A DNA stretch of 64,000 nucleotides. Origin: Sphingomonas citri. GTDB taxonomy: Bacteria > Pseudomonadota > Alphaproteobacteria > Sphingomonadales > Sphingomonadaceae. How positions within the stretch are numbered: position 1 is the first letter of the stretch; the number at the start of each line of letters is the position of its first letter. The translations under genes and the position numbers were made by a program. The notes beneath the pieces are model-generated. The model had not been told where the DNA came from. It was given only the letters and a program-made list of their open reading frames with translations, and made no database searches. Positions 1 to 9,610 of this stretch are shown here, piece by piece. The stretch lies in assembly GCF_019429485.1 (NCBI RefSeq), contig NZ_JAHXZN010000007.1, forward strand, positions 62,001 through 126,000. Reading direction: 5' to 3'.

Positions 1-186
1 CAGCGCGTTGGCCATCAGCCACCCCGACTTGCCCTGGATCGGCGCGACGTCGACGCTGCCGAGCGTCGCCGCGACCGGGCTGGACGTGCCGCCGGCGTAG
101 AGCGGCTTGAGCCCGCAGCCCGCCAGCGCGAGCGACAGCGGCACGATCACGCCGGGCAGAAGTAGGCCGGGCAGCGCGCGAGTCAT
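1..186 (-). CDS. lptE: LPS assembly lipoprotein LptE, N-terminal part (cut by window edge)
   Basis: Only the first 62 codons are inside the window. They encode a lipoprotein signal peptide with a lipobox (LALAGC, Cys24) followed by GLKPLY, a sequence typical of alphaproteobacterial LptE just after the lipidated cysteine. LptE is the outer-membrane lipoprotein that plugs the LptD barrel and delivers lipopolysaccharide to the cell surface. The ATG overlaps the leuS stop codon by four bases (ATGA), so the two genes are translationally coupled, an arrangement common in alphaproteobacteria. The identity rests on the signal region and gene order because the rest lies outside the window. Confidence 0.85.
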   Translation of the reverse strand, partial: MTRALPGLLLPGVIVPLSLALAGCGLKPLYAGGTSSPVAATLGSVDVAPIQGKSGWLMANAL

Positions 187-2684
187 GCGACGACGTTGAC
201 CAGCCGGTCGGGCACCACGATCACCTTGCGGGGCGCGCGGCCCTCGAGCAATCGCGCTACCTTGTCATTGGCGAGCGCGGCGGCCTCGACGTCCTCGCGC
301 GCGAGCCCCTTCGGCAGCGTCAGCGTGTCGCGCAGCTTGCCGTTGACCTGGATAGCGACGATGACCTCGTCCTCGACCAGCAGCGCGGCCTCGACCTTCG
401 GCCAGGGCGCGTCGGCCACCAGCCCCTGGCCGCCGAGCAGCGCCCAGGCTTCCTCGGCGATGTGCGGCACCATCGGCGCGACCAGCTGGACGAGCGTGCG
501 CACCGCGGCGTCGCGCGAGGCCGACGGCGCCGCTTTCTCGATCGCGTTGACCAGCTCGTACAGCTTGGCCACCGCCTTGTTGAAGGACAGCGCCTCGACG
601 TCGGCGGCGACACCCGCGATCGTCTGGTGGAGCTTGCGGTCGAGCGCGGCGTCCGCGCCCTTCCCAGCCTCGCCCTCGCCGAGCGCATCGAACAGCCGCC
701 ACAGCCGCTGGACGAAGCGCCACGCGCCCTCGATGCCGTTCTCGCTCCACTCCAGGTCGCGCTCGGGCGGCGAGTCGGAGAGCATGAACCAGCGCACCGC
801 GTCCGCGCCGTACTGATCCACGATCGGCGCAGGGTCGACCGTGTTCTTCTTCGACTTGGACATCTTCTCGACGCGCCCGACCATCACCGGCGCGCCGGTG
901 GCGAGCTCGACCCCGCCACCGATCTCCTCGGGCGCGAGCCAGCGGCCGTCCGCCGCCTTGTAGGTCTCGTGCGTCACCATGCCCTGGGTGAACAGCCCGG
1001 TGAACGGCTCGGCCAGGTCGATCAGCCCGACATGGCGCAGCGCGCGCGTCCAGAAGCGCGCGTAGAGCAGGTGGAGGATCGCATGCTCGACCCCGCCGAT
1101 ATATTGCCCCACCGGCAGCCAGCGCTCGGCCTGCGCGCGGTCGAACGGCCGATCCTCGGGCTGGCTGGCGAAGCGGATGAAGTACCAGGACGAGTCGGCG
1201 AAGGTGTCGAGCGTGTCGGTATCGCGCAGCGCCGCGCCGCCGCACTGCGGGCAGTGGACGTGCTTCCACGAAGGATGGCGCTCGAGTGGGTTGCCCGGCA
1301 CGTCGAAGCTGACGTCCTCGGGCAGCGCCACCGGCAGTTGCTCGCGCGGCACCGGCACCTCGCCGCACGCCGAGCAGTGGATGATCGGGATCGGCGTGCC
1401 CCAATAGCGCTGGCGGCTGACGCCCCAGTCGCGCAGGCGGTAGACGGTGGAGCCCTGCCCCCAGCCCTCGCGCTCGGCCCGCTCGATGACGATGCGCTTG
1501 GCCTCCTCAACGGCGAGGCCGTCGAGGAAGTGCGAGTTCACCAGATGGCCTGGGCCAGTATAGGCCTCGGTACCGTCGAACGCGGCGTCGCTGCGCTCGC
1601 CGTCGGCGACGACACGTCGGATCGGCAGCGCGTATTTGCTGGCGAACTCGAAGTCGCGCTGGTCGTGCGCGGGTACGCCGAACACCGCGCCGGTGCCGTA
1701 TTCCATCAGCACGAAATTGGCGATGTACACCGGCAGCTCGCCCGCGCCGAGCGGGTGGGCCGCGGTGAGCCCGGTGTCGTAGCCGAGCTTCTCCTGCGTC
1801 TCGAGCTCGGCCGCGGTGGTGCCGCCCTGCTTGCAGCGCTCGATGAAAGCGGCGGCCGCGGGATCGCGCGAGGCTAGCGCCTGCGCGATCGGATGATCCG
1901 CCGCGACCGCGACGAAGCTGGCGCCGAAGATCGTGTCCGGCCGGGTGGTGAAGACCTCGACGCTCTCGCCGTCGCTGAGCGCGAAGCGGAACTGCAGCCC
2001 CTGGCTCTTGCCGATCCAATTCTCCTGCATCAGCCGGACCTTGTCGGGCCAATGCTCGAGCGAACCGAGGCCGGCGAGCAGCTCGTCGGCGAAGCGGGTG
2101 ATGCGCAGAAACCATTGCGACAGCTTGCGCTTCTCGACCAGCGCCCCCGAGCGCCAGCCGCGCCCGTCGATCACCTGCTCGTTGGCGAGCACGGTCATGT
2201 CGACCGGGTCCCAGTTGACCGCCGATTCCTTGCGATAGACCAGGCCCGCGCGGTAGAAGTCGAGGAACAGCGACTGTTCGTGGCCGTAATAGCTCGGGTC
2301 GCAGGTGGCGAGCTCGCGCGACCAGTCGAGCGCGAAGCCGAGCCGCTTGAGCTGCGCCTTCATCGCCGCGATGTTCTGCCGGGTCCACTCGCCGGGGTGG
2401 ACCTTCTTCTCCATCGCCGCATTCTCGGCGGGCATGCCGAAGGCGTCCCATCCCATCGGGTGGAGCACCTCATGCCCGGTCATCCGCCGGAAGCGCGCGA
2501 GCACGTCCCCCATCGTGTAGTTGCGTACGTGCCCCATGTGGATCTTCCCCGAGGGATAGGGGAACATCTCGAGCACGTAGCTGCGCGGCTTGGGGCTGTC
2601 ATCGCGCGCCGCGAAGGTCTGCGACTCGTCCCACACCTGCTGCCAGTGCGTGTCGGCCTTGAGCGCGTTGAAGCGTGACGCCAT
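183..2684 (-). CDS. leuS: Leucyl-tRNA synthetase
   Basis: Class I synthetase of 833 aa (E. coli LeuS is 860) that charges tRNA-Leu in the cytoplasm. The HIGH signature appears as HMGH at residues 49-52 after FPYPSGK, and the KMSKS signature is at about residue 605 (EKMSKSKKN). Between them lie the CP1 editing insertion (TTRPDTIFG) and DWGVSRQRYWG. A CSACG / CPQCG pair suggests a zinc knuckle. The ATG at 2684 starts the conserved MASRFN sequence; the open frame upstream is GC-rich read-through inside the DUF3576 gene. It sits 14 bp after the DUF3576 gene and overlaps lptE by 4 bp, suggesting one operon. Confidence 0.98.
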   Translation of the reverse strand: MASRFNALKADTHWQQVWDESQTFAARDDSPKPRSYVLEMFPYPSGKIHMGHVRNYTMGDVLARFRRMTGHEVLHPMGWDAFGMPAENAAMEKKVHPGEWTRQNIAAMKAQLKRLGFALDWSRELATCDPSYYGHEQSLFLDFYRAGLVYRKESAVNWDPVDMTVLANEQVIDGRGWRSGALVEKRKLSQWFLRITRFADELLAGLGSLEHWPDKVRLMQENWIGKSQGLQFRFALSDGESVEVFTTRPDTIFGASFVAVAADHPIAQALASRDPAAAAFIERCKQGGTTAAELETQEKLGYDTGLTAAHPLGAGELPVYIANFVLMEYGTGAVFGVPAHDQRDFEFASKYALPIRRVVADGERSDAAFDGTEAYTGPGHLVNSHFLDGLAVEEAKRIVIERAEREGWGQGSTVYRLRDWGVSRQRYWGTPIPIIHCSACGEVPVPREQLPVALPEDVSFDVPGNPLERHPSWKHVHCPQCGGAALRDTDTLDTFADSSWYFIRFASQPEDRPFDRAQAERWLPVGQYIGGVEHAILHLLYARFWTRALRHVGLIDLAEPFTGLFTQGMVTHETYKAADGRWLAPEEIGGGVELATGAPVMVGRVEKMSKSKKNTVDPAPIVDQYGADAVRWFMLSDSPPERDLEWSENGIEGAWRFVQRLWRLFDALGEGEAGKGADAALDRKLHQTIAGVAADVEALSFNKAVAKLYELVNAIEKAAPSASRDAAVRTLVQLVAPMVPHIAEEAWALLGGQGLVADAPWPKVEAALLVEDEVIVAIQVNGKLRDTLTLPKGLAREDVEAAALANDKVARLLEGRAPRKVIVVPDRLVNVVA

Positions 2685-2698
2685 CGGCTGGGCGCGCC

Positions 2699-3133
2699 TC
2701 AGCCGGTGATCGCGCCGCGGCGCAGGTCGCGCGCGCGGGTGAGGATGATGTCCTCGAGCTTCTGCGTCGTCGCGGCCTCGACCGGCGCGGCGATCCACTG
2801 GCCGCCGCGGCTGATCTCGCGCAGCGCGGCGACGCGGACCGCGTCGGCGCGCAGGTCCTGGTCGAGGATCGAGACGGTCACCTTCATCCGCTCGGTCGGC
2901 ACCTGCGGGTTCACGTACCAGTCGGTGACGATGACGCCGCCGTTGGAATCGGTCTGCAGCAACGGCATGAAGCTGAGCGTGTCGAGCGAGGCGCGCCACA
3001 GATAGCTGTTGACGCCGATCGTGGTGACCTTGGACGCCGCGAGGTCACCCTCGGGGCGCGCCGCCTTGCCGCCGCAGGCGGACAGGGCAAGGGCGGCGAA
3101 CAGGCCAACCGCGAGGCGCGAGGGGCGGAGCAT
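2699..3133 (-). CDS. DUF3576 family outer-membrane lipoprotein
   Basis: 144-aa predicted lipoprotein with a lipobox ending LALSAC (Cys20). The body matches my memory of the DUF3576 family, whose members precede leuS in many alphaproteobacteria: a conserved NSYLWRASLDTLSFMPL stretch, then DWYVNP and a C-terminal RARDLRRG. Its function is unknown; being coupled to leuS-lptE suggests an envelope role. The ATG at 3133 is preferred over an in-frame TTG at 3139 because AAGGA lies about 8 bases upstream of it. Confidence 0.85.
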   Translation of the reverse strand: MLRPSRLAVGLFAALALSACGGKAARPEGDLAASKVTTIGVNSYLWRASLDTLSFMPLLQTDSNGGVIVTDWYVNPQVPTERMKVTVSILDQDLRADAVRVAALREISRGGQWIAAPVEAATTQKLEDIILTRARDLRRGAITG

Positions 3134-3328
3134 CGGCAAGGTCCTTCAGGGCGAAAACGGGGTATCGCGCCTGCTCTACCCGCCGCCCTCACGCCGGGCA
3201 AGCGCGCCTCATTGTGGACATAGTGCAACAGAGTTTCCGAAAAGAGCCAGCGGCCCGATGGACAAGGAACGGAATCCTGTTACGCCCGCTCCAGAGGCCG
3301 GCGTGCAGACTCGCCGGGCATAAAGGGG

Positions 3329-4054
3329 ATGGACGAGATCGTGGCCGCAGGTCGCCACATCGCAGCATGTGTCTCGGGGGCCACATTGGTCGCCGCGCTG
3401 CTGGCTGTCCCCGCGCTGGGGGCCCCCGACGCGGCGCCCAAGTCGGCGCGCCGCGACGCCGGTCTGCCGCGACTTGCGGGATCGTTCACACCCTCCGCCG
3501 CGGACCCCAAGCTGGCGGCCCTGTTCGCGCGCGGCGGGCTCGACGCCAGCGGCTTCCGTTTCACCCCGTCCGAGTCGCGCAGCGGCAATCGCGCGGTCAC
3601 CGTCGCGGTACGCGCGCGCTCGTCGTCGACGGCGCGTGACGAGGCGCGGCTCGTCTCGGCGACGCCCGCCACCGTCGGCGTCGCGCCGATCGCGTACAAT
3701 CTCGGCGTCGCGGTCGGTTGGAAGCGCTTCGCCGTCTCGGGTGATCTCGCCAAGGTCGATCTCGGCGCGCTGCCGGGCGGGCGCGAGGCCGCGGACGTGG
3801 CGCTCAGCTACTCGGCGAGCAAATGGACCGGACGGGTCAGCGCCAGCAGCGATCGCGCGTTGCCGGGCGCCGCGCGCGCGGTGGCCGAGCCGCAGTCCTA
3901 CTCGCTCGACGTCGGCGGCAGCTACTCGCTCACCCGCAACCTCGACCTGACCGCCGGCATGCGGCTGAAGAGCGAGCGCGACCGGCTGACCCGGATCGAC
4001 GACGAGCGCCGCGACAGCCAGGCGGTGTACGTGGGGACGGCGTTCCGATTCTGA
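3329..4054 (+). CDS. Predicted small outer-membrane beta-barrel protein, function unknown
   Basis: 241 aa with an N-terminal signal peptide (hydrophobic residues about 8-32, ending near ALGA). The second half alternates polar and hydrophobic residues in strand-like segments (YNLGVAVGWKRFAVSGDL, AADVALSYSASKWTGRVSASS, SYSLDVGGSYSLTRNLDLTAGM). The protein ends in YVGTAFRF, a terminal Phe preceded by alternating hydrophobics, the usual BAM recognition signal. I do not recognise a named family. It is transcribed divergently from the DUF3576-leuS-lptE group. The start is uncertain: an AAGGGG abuts the ATG, so the GTG at 3341 is also possible. Confidence 0.6.
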   Translation: MDEIVAAGRHIAACVSGATLVAALLAVPALGAPDAAPKSARRDAGLPRLAGSFTPSAADPKLAALFARGGLDASGFRFTPSESRSGNRAVTVAVRARSSSTARDEARLVSATPATVGVAPIAYNLGVAVGWKRFAVSGDLAKVDLGALPGGREAADVALSYSASKWTGRVSASSDRALPGAARAVAEPQSYSLDVGGSYSLTRNLDLTAGMRLKSERDRLTRIDDERRDSQAVYVGTAFRF

Positions 4055-4307
4055 GACGGCCGGTCGCGTGCTCGATCGGCGGCCTGACATGAGCGTCAGC
4101 CTTGTAGTGCGCCGACGCCAATGGCTGTCGCGGCGCCGCCTGCGTCGCGAGACACCCGCCGATGGCCGCATCGCCGCGAACCACATCTGAAAGAGAGCCA
4201 AGACTTGGGGCGCCGCAGCCTGTCGGAGCGGCTCGGCGCCATCCGACCTCGACGCGACCGCCGACGTCAGCTTCAGCGCGTCATCGCGATCTCGGCTGTC
4301 AGGTAAC

Positions 4308-4381
4308 TGGATGCCCCGCGTGGATTCGAACCACGATTGACGGAGTCAGAGTCCGTAGTCTTGCCGTTAGACGACGGGGCA
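4308..4381 (-). tRNA. tRNA-Gln (CTG)
   Basis: A 74-nt cloverleaf reads on the minus strand. The 7-bp acceptor stem TGCCCCG pairs with CGGGGCA, followed by discriminator T and an encoded CCA. The anticodon stem is ACGGA/TCCGT around loop CTCTGAC, giving anticodon CTG at 4347-4349, which reads CAG (Gln). The T arm is CGTGG-TTCGAAT-CCACG. The folding is unambiguous by eye and the CCA end is encoded. Confidence 0.96.
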
Positions 4382-4530
4382 ACAGGGGGGCGCAACTAGA
4401 AGGCGCGCGCGGCGCTGTCAATGGCCGCCTTGCCGCTCGTCACCGCAACGTGTAGCGTTACCACCAAGCACCGGGTGATCGCGCGTCGCGCGCCGATCGC
4501 GTCCGGAAGAGACGAGAGAGCTTGACGGCA

Positions 4531-5568
4531 ATGGTGGACTTCCCCGCCCAATTGCCGCGCCGGCAGGGAGACGCCCCTGCCCGTTCGGCCCGACCCCAGC
4601 CGCGCTCCGCGCGCGGCGGCGCGCGGCATTATGCCGCGCTCGACCTCGGCACCAACAACTGCCGGCTGCTGATCGCGCGGCCGCACGGCGACGGCTTCGC
4701 GGTGGTGGACGCCTTCTCGCGCATCGTCCGGCTCGGCGAGGGGCTGGCGCATAACGGCGCGCTGTCCGACGCCGCGATCGAGCGCACCATCGCCGCGCTA
4801 CGCGTCTGCGCCGACAAGCTGCGCCGCCGCAACGTCACGCTGGCGCGCTCGGTCGCGACCGAGGCGTGCCGCCGCGCCAGCAACGGCACCGACTTCATCG
4901 CGCGGGTCCGCGCCGAGACCGGCATCCACCTCGACATCATCTCGGCCGAGGAGGAAGCGCGGCTGGCGGTGCTCGGCTGCCACGCCCTGCTCGAGCCCGG
5001 GAGCGGCCCGGCTCTTGTGTTCGACATCGGCGGCGGCTCGACCGAGCTGGTGCTGATCGACGCCGACACCACCGTCCCGGTGGTGCGCGACTGGCATTCC
5101 GCCCCCTGGGGCGTCGTCTCGCTCACCGAGAGCGCGGGCGGCGGTGCCTCGGCCGAGGAGCGCGCGCGCGCCTATAAGCGGATGCGCGCGTTGGTGGCGG
5201 AGAGCTTCGCCCCCTTCGCCGCGCGGCTGCCGCGCCCGGCGACACCGCCGCGGCTGCTCGGCACCTCGGGCACGGTGACGACGCTGGCCAGCGTCCATCT
5301 CGGGCTCGAGCGCTACGACCGCTCGCAGGTCGACGGTCTGATCGCACCGGCCGCGGCGATGCGCCAGATCAGCCAGGAGCTGGCGGCGATGTCGCTCGGC
5401 GAGCGCGCGCAGCTACCCTGCATCGGCCGCGAGCGCGCCGACCTGGTGGTGGCGGGCTGCGCGATCCTCGAGGGCATCCTCGACCTGTGGCCCGCGGAGC
5501 GCCTCGGCGTCGCCGATCGCGGCATCCGGGAGGGCATCCTGCGCCGACTGATGGAGACCGAGGCGTGA
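4531..5568 (+). CDS. ppx: Ppx/GppA family phosphatase (exopolyphosphatase / pppGpp phosphohydrolase)
   Basis: 345 aa from the ATG at 4531. It has the actin-like ATPase fold signatures of the Ppx/GppA family: ALDLGTNNCRLLIA near residues 36-50 (phosphate 1) and VFDIGGGSTELVLID (phosphate 2), then the LGTSGTVTTLA motif. These enzymes cleave terminal phosphates from polyphosphate or pppGpp; sequence alone does not separate the two activities. The length suits the short form without a C-terminal HD domain. The GAGAGAG ribosome site is about 10 bases before this ATG and too close to the in-frame TTG at 4522. rlmE follows after 25 bp, a pairing seen in many alphaproteobacteria. Confidence 0.92.
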   Translation: MVDFPAQLPRRQGDAPARSARPQPRSARGGARHYAALDLGTNNCRLLIARPHGDGFAVVDAFSRIVRLGEGLAHNGALSDAAIERTIAALRVCADKLRRRNVTLARSVATEACRRASNGTDFIARVRAETGIHLDIISAEEEARLAVLGCHALLEPGSGPALVFDIGGGSTELVLIDADTTVPVVRDWHSAPWGVVSLTESAGGGASAEERARAYKRMRALVAESFAPFAARLPRPATPPRLLGTSGTVTTLASVHLGLERYDRSQVDGLIAPAAAMRQISQELAAMSLGERAQLPCIGRERADLVVAGCAILEGILDLWPAERLGVADRGIREGILRRLMETEA

Positions 5569-5593
5569 CTCACGTGACGGGACGTAGCGACGC

Positions 5594-6271
5594 GTGAGGG
5601 GCACGGGAGCGGGACGCCAACGCGTCAAGACCGCGCGCAACCGCAGCGCGCAATCCACCCGCTGGCTCGAGCGTCAGCTCAACGACCCCTATGTCAGACG
5701 CGCCAAGGCCGAGGGCTATCGCAGCCGCGCGGCCTATAAGCTGATCGAGCTCGACGAGCGCTTCGGGCTGCTCAAGGGCGTCAAGCGCGTGGTCGATCTC
5801 GGGATCGCGCCGGGCGGGTGGAGCCAGGTGGTGCGGCGCCAGGCGCCGGGCGCCGCGGTGGTGGGGATCGACCTGCTGCCGGTCGACCCGATCGACGGCG
5901 TCACCATCTTCGAGATGGACTTCATGGACGATTCCGCGCCGGGCGAGCTGATGGCGGCGCTGGGCGGCGCGCCCGACCTGGTGCTCTCCGACATGGCCGC
6001 CAACACGGTGGGGCACCCGCAGACCGACGCGCTGCGCACCATGGCGCTGGTGGAGACCGCTCTCGCCTTCGCGGTCGACGTGCTGCGCCCGGGCGGGACC
6101 TTCGTCGCCAAGGTGTTCGCGGGTGGCGCCGATTCGGCGCTGGTGGCGGAGATGAAGCGCAATTTCACCGCGGTGAAGCACGCCAAGCCGCCCGCGAGCC
6201 GCAAGGGCTCGGTCGAGTGGTTCGTGGTGGCGCAGGGGTTCAAGGGGCGCGGCGAGCCGGCGGAGGAGTGA
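5594..6271 (+). CDS. rlmE: 23S rRNA (uridine-2'-O)-methyltransferase RlmE (FtsJ)
   Basis: 225 aa. RlmE methylates U2552 in the A loop of 23S rRNA using SAM. Visible signatures: YRSRAAYKLIELDERF with the first catalytic Lys, the SAM motif VVDLGIAPGGWSQV, the catalytic Asp region LVLSDMAANTVGHPQTD, and FVAKVFAGG with the second Lys. The final Glu of the K-D-K-E tetrad is likely in GSVEWFVVAQGF. The start is a GTG at 5594; no ATG lies before the conserved core. Confidence 0.95.
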   Translation: MRGTGAGRQRVKTARNRSAQSTRWLERQLNDPYVRRAKAEGYRSRAAYKLIELDERFGLLKGVKRVVDLGIAPGGWSQVVRRQAPGAAVVGIDLLPVDPIDGVTIFEMDFMDDSAPGELMAALGGAPDLVLSDMAANTVGHPQTDALRTMALVETALAFAVDVLRPGGTFVAKVFAGGADSALVAEMKRNFTAVKHAKPPASRKGSVEWFVVAQGFKGRGEPAEE

Positions 6272-6352
6272 GGGTGGCGGCAGGCGCGCCCTTCCATCCG
6301 TGGAAGCCTCGCAGGCGCACAGCCCAAGCTCGCGCTCGTATCAGCGTGCCAG

Positions 6353-6514
6353 GTGCTTCGAGACGCCGCTTCGACGAGCTCAGCGGCTCCTCAGCACGAA
6401 CGGGGGAGTGGAGCACGGAGAAGCGGAGCTGTGCCGCCTCAACATCCGTGGCTACACACTCTGACCGCTCGCGCTGAGGCGAGGCTGAGCCTGTCGAAGC
6501 CTCGTCTCGAAGCG
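6353..6514. repeat. REPIN-like inverted pair of short palindromic repeats
   Basis: Two diverged copies of a roughly 50-bp repeat lie in opposite orientation. The left copy (6353-6404) reads GCTTCGAGACGCCGCTTCG then CGAGCTCAGCGGC and TCAGCACGAACGG. The right copy (6463-6514) reads ACCGCTCGCGCTGAGG then CTGAGCCTGTCGAAGC and CGTCTCGAAGC. About 58 bp separate them, and the outer ends CTTCGAGACG / CGTCTCGAAG are exact reverse complements. Similar CGTGCTGAG...TCGAAGC elements are frequent between genes in sphingomonads. Their mobility is normally credited to RAYT transposases; none is in this window. Confidence 0.75.
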
Positions 6515-6650
6515 CCGCCGCGACGGAGACAAGCGCGCGCCAGCCATCCACCGCGCCGCCCCTGTCCCACATCGCCGCGCTTTGCTATCGGCACCCGCGG
6601 CGGGGCGCTCCCTCGCCCCACCGCCCCTTCCCGCCACCGCCGCCCATCCG

Positions 6651-6731
6651 CCAGCGACTCAACATTCGCAACATTCGCGCTCCCGCCCAGCCCGACACCG
6701 CCCAGCGACTCAACGTTCTCAACATTCGCGC
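6651..6731. repeat. Imperfect direct repeat upstream of prfC
   Basis: Two copies, about 51 bp apart, of CAGCGACTCAACATTCGC / CAGCGACTCAACGTTCTC, each followed by AACATTCGCGC (6652-6680 and 6702-6731). The AACATTCGC core occurs three times. The gap 6272-6758 contains no convincing gene: only the REPIN-like pair, this repeat and a small hairpin at 6291-6306 (CTTCCA-TCCG-TGGAAG) just after rlmE. Confidence 0.6.
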
Positions 6732-6758
6732 CGCGCGCGCCCCGACCCGGATCCCCGC

Positions 6759-8285
<1,527 letters not shown>

Positions 8286-8292
8286 CGCGGGG

Positions 8293-8308
8293 TGTTTCAC
8301 GTGAAGCC
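8293..8308. promoter_or_regulatory. parS-like centromere site (candidate ParB-binding site)
   Basis: TGTTTCACGTGAAGCC matches the bacterial parS consensus TGTTTCACGTGAAACA at 14 of 16 positions, including an unbroken 13-base run. It lies just after the prfC stop codon and about 25 kb from the inferred oriC. A 13-base exact match is not expected by chance in 64 kb. Other CACGTG words in the window (near 5576, 26166 and 59258) match far less well. Confidence 0.7.
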
Positions 8309-8356
8309 AACACCGACGCGTGGGGCGTGAGCGCAAACGACGCCCCACTCGCTGCC

Positions 8357-8452
8357 GTCATCCTGAGCTCGTCTCAGGATTCACCGTGCCGCATTCTCAA
8401 CCGCCGACGGTGCTCTCGGACGAGTGGGTCCTGCCGCGAGTTCAGGAGGACG
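8357..8452. repeat. Intergenic palindromic repeat, CATCCTGA family (copy 1)
   Basis: It starts with TCATCCTGAGCTCGTCTCAGGATTC, in which CCTGAG and CTCAGG form a hairpin, followed by CCGTGCCGCATTCTCA, and ends with a weaker inverted arm GGGTCCTGCCGCGAGTTCAGGAGG. A second copy with the same plan lies at 16663-16757. The 190-bp gap after prfC holds only this repeat and the parS-like site. Confidence 0.65.
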
Positions 8453-8476
8453 CCGAGCGGGCGGCGCCCACCCGCC

Positions 8477-9091
8477 TCAGTCCTTCCAGCCCCAGTAGAG
8501 CTGCGCCGGCGGTACGTTCCACCATTCCATGTCGTGGTCGATGCGCGCGAAGTGCGGCGCGATGAAGTCCCGGACCTTGGGGCTGAACTGGTAGACCAGG
8601 AAGGCGCCGCCGGTGCGGATCACGCGCTGCGTCGCGGCCGCGATCGCGGGGCCGACCCCATCGGGCAGCGTCGAGAAGGGCAGGCCGGAGAGGACATAGT
8701 CCGCCGCCTCATGGCCATGCTCCCGGACGATCGCCTCGACGTCCGCGGCCGAGCCGTGGACCGCGACGAAGCGCGAGTCGGTGATCGTGTGATTCAGGTA
8801 GCGGATGAAATCGGGGTTGGTGTCGATCGCGATCAGCGTCGCGTCGGGCGCCATCTTCTCCAGGATCGGGCGACAGAAGGTGCCGACGCCGGGACCATAT
8901 TCGACGAAGAGCTTGCAGTTCGCCCAGTCGACCGGGCCGAGCATCTTGGCGATCAGCCGGTCCGAAGAGGGGATGATCGACCCCACCATGACGGGATGCT
9001 TGAGGAACCCGGTGAAGAACATCTGCCAGGGACCGGGCACGCCGGCGGCTCTGCTGCGGTTGCGCCGCATGGCGTTGGTCGAACTAGGCAT
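8477..9091 (-). CDS. SAM-dependent methyltransferase, phospholipid N-methyltransferase-like (COG3963)
   Basis: 204 aa from the ATG at 9091. It contains a Rossmann methyltransferase motif (LFVEYGPGVGTFCRPIL), an acidic strand end (LIAIDTNPDFIRYL) and a DYVLSGLPFSTLP segment. The last resembles the N/D-PP(Y/F)-like site of rRNA adenine dimethylases and of bacterial phosphatidylethanolamine N-methyltransferases. The FFTGFLKHPVMVGSIIPSS N-terminus is typical of COG3963. The substrate could be phosphatidylethanolamine, but an rRNA or unknown substrate cannot be excluded. MRRNRSR at 9070 is an alternative start. Confidence 0.75.
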   Translation of the reverse strand: MPSSTNAMRRNRSRAAGVPGPWQMFFTGFLKHPVMVGSIIPSSDRLIAKMLGPVDWANCKLFVEYGPGVGTFCRPILEKMAPDATLIAIDTNPDFIRYLNHTITDSRFVAVHGSAADVEAIVREHGHEAADYVLSGLPFSTLPDGVGPAIAAATQRVIRTGGAFLVYQFSPKVRDFIAPHFARIDHDMEWWNVPPAQLYWGWKD

Positions 9092-9242
9092 GTGGAAAGA
9101 TGTCGCTCCCGAACCTTGAAGGTGACAGTCGCGTGTCACCCCGATGACGAACGCCTTGCAAGCGCGCGGGTTGCCATAGCGGGGTTGCGGCCCGCCCCCA
9201 AGCGCCTATTCGCCCGGCCGTTGGCGCAGCGGGAGCGGGCGA

Positions 9243-9578
9243 ATGCGGGACGGCGGCGAGCGGATCGGGCAGGTCGTGGTGACGTTCGTCTCGCACCGGA
9301 ACGGCCGCGACGAGCCAGGCTATGCCGCGGCGGCGGCGCGGATGGACGCGCTCGCGGCGGCACAGCCGGGCTATCGTGGTGTCGACAGCGTGCGCGACGC
9401 GGACGGGCTGGGGATCACGCTCAGCTACTGGGCAGACGAGGCGAGCGCGATCGCCTGGCGCGACCATCCCGAACATGCCGCGACGCGTGAGCAGGGGCGG
9501 GAGCGCTGGTATGACGACTTCGCGGTGACGGTCGCGTCGGTAACGCGGGATTACCGCTGGCGATTGGGCGACGTCTAG
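9243..9578 (+). CDS. Antibiotic biosynthesis monooxygenase (ABM) fold protein
   Basis: 111 aa. The pattern VVVTFVSHRNGRDEPGYAAAAARMDALAAAQPGYRGVDSVRD followed by GLGITLSYWADEASAIAWRDHPEH is that of small dimeric ferredoxin-like ABM proteins: a strand, a helix with paired alanines, a gly-x-(x)-s strand and the conserved W-x-x-H. Family members range from heme-degrading enzymes to quinone-forming monooxygenases, so the substrate is unknown. It faces the COG3963 gene divergently and the AAA ATPase gene convergently. Confidence 0.8.
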   Translation: MRDGGERIGQVVVTFVSHRNGRDEPGYAAAAARMDALAAAQPGYRGVDSVRDADGLGITLSYWADEASAIAWRDHPEHAATREQGRERWYDDFAVTVASVTRDYRWRLGDV

Positions 9579-9610
9579 ATCCTCCCCGCGCGGCGGGGAG
9601 GATCTCGAAC

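Noticed and set aside
3209..4201. Long minus-strand frame opposite the outer-membrane protein gene
   Set aside because: No signal peptide or domain and Arg-rich composition; the plus-strand frame has a signal peptide and an outer-membrane C-terminal signature.
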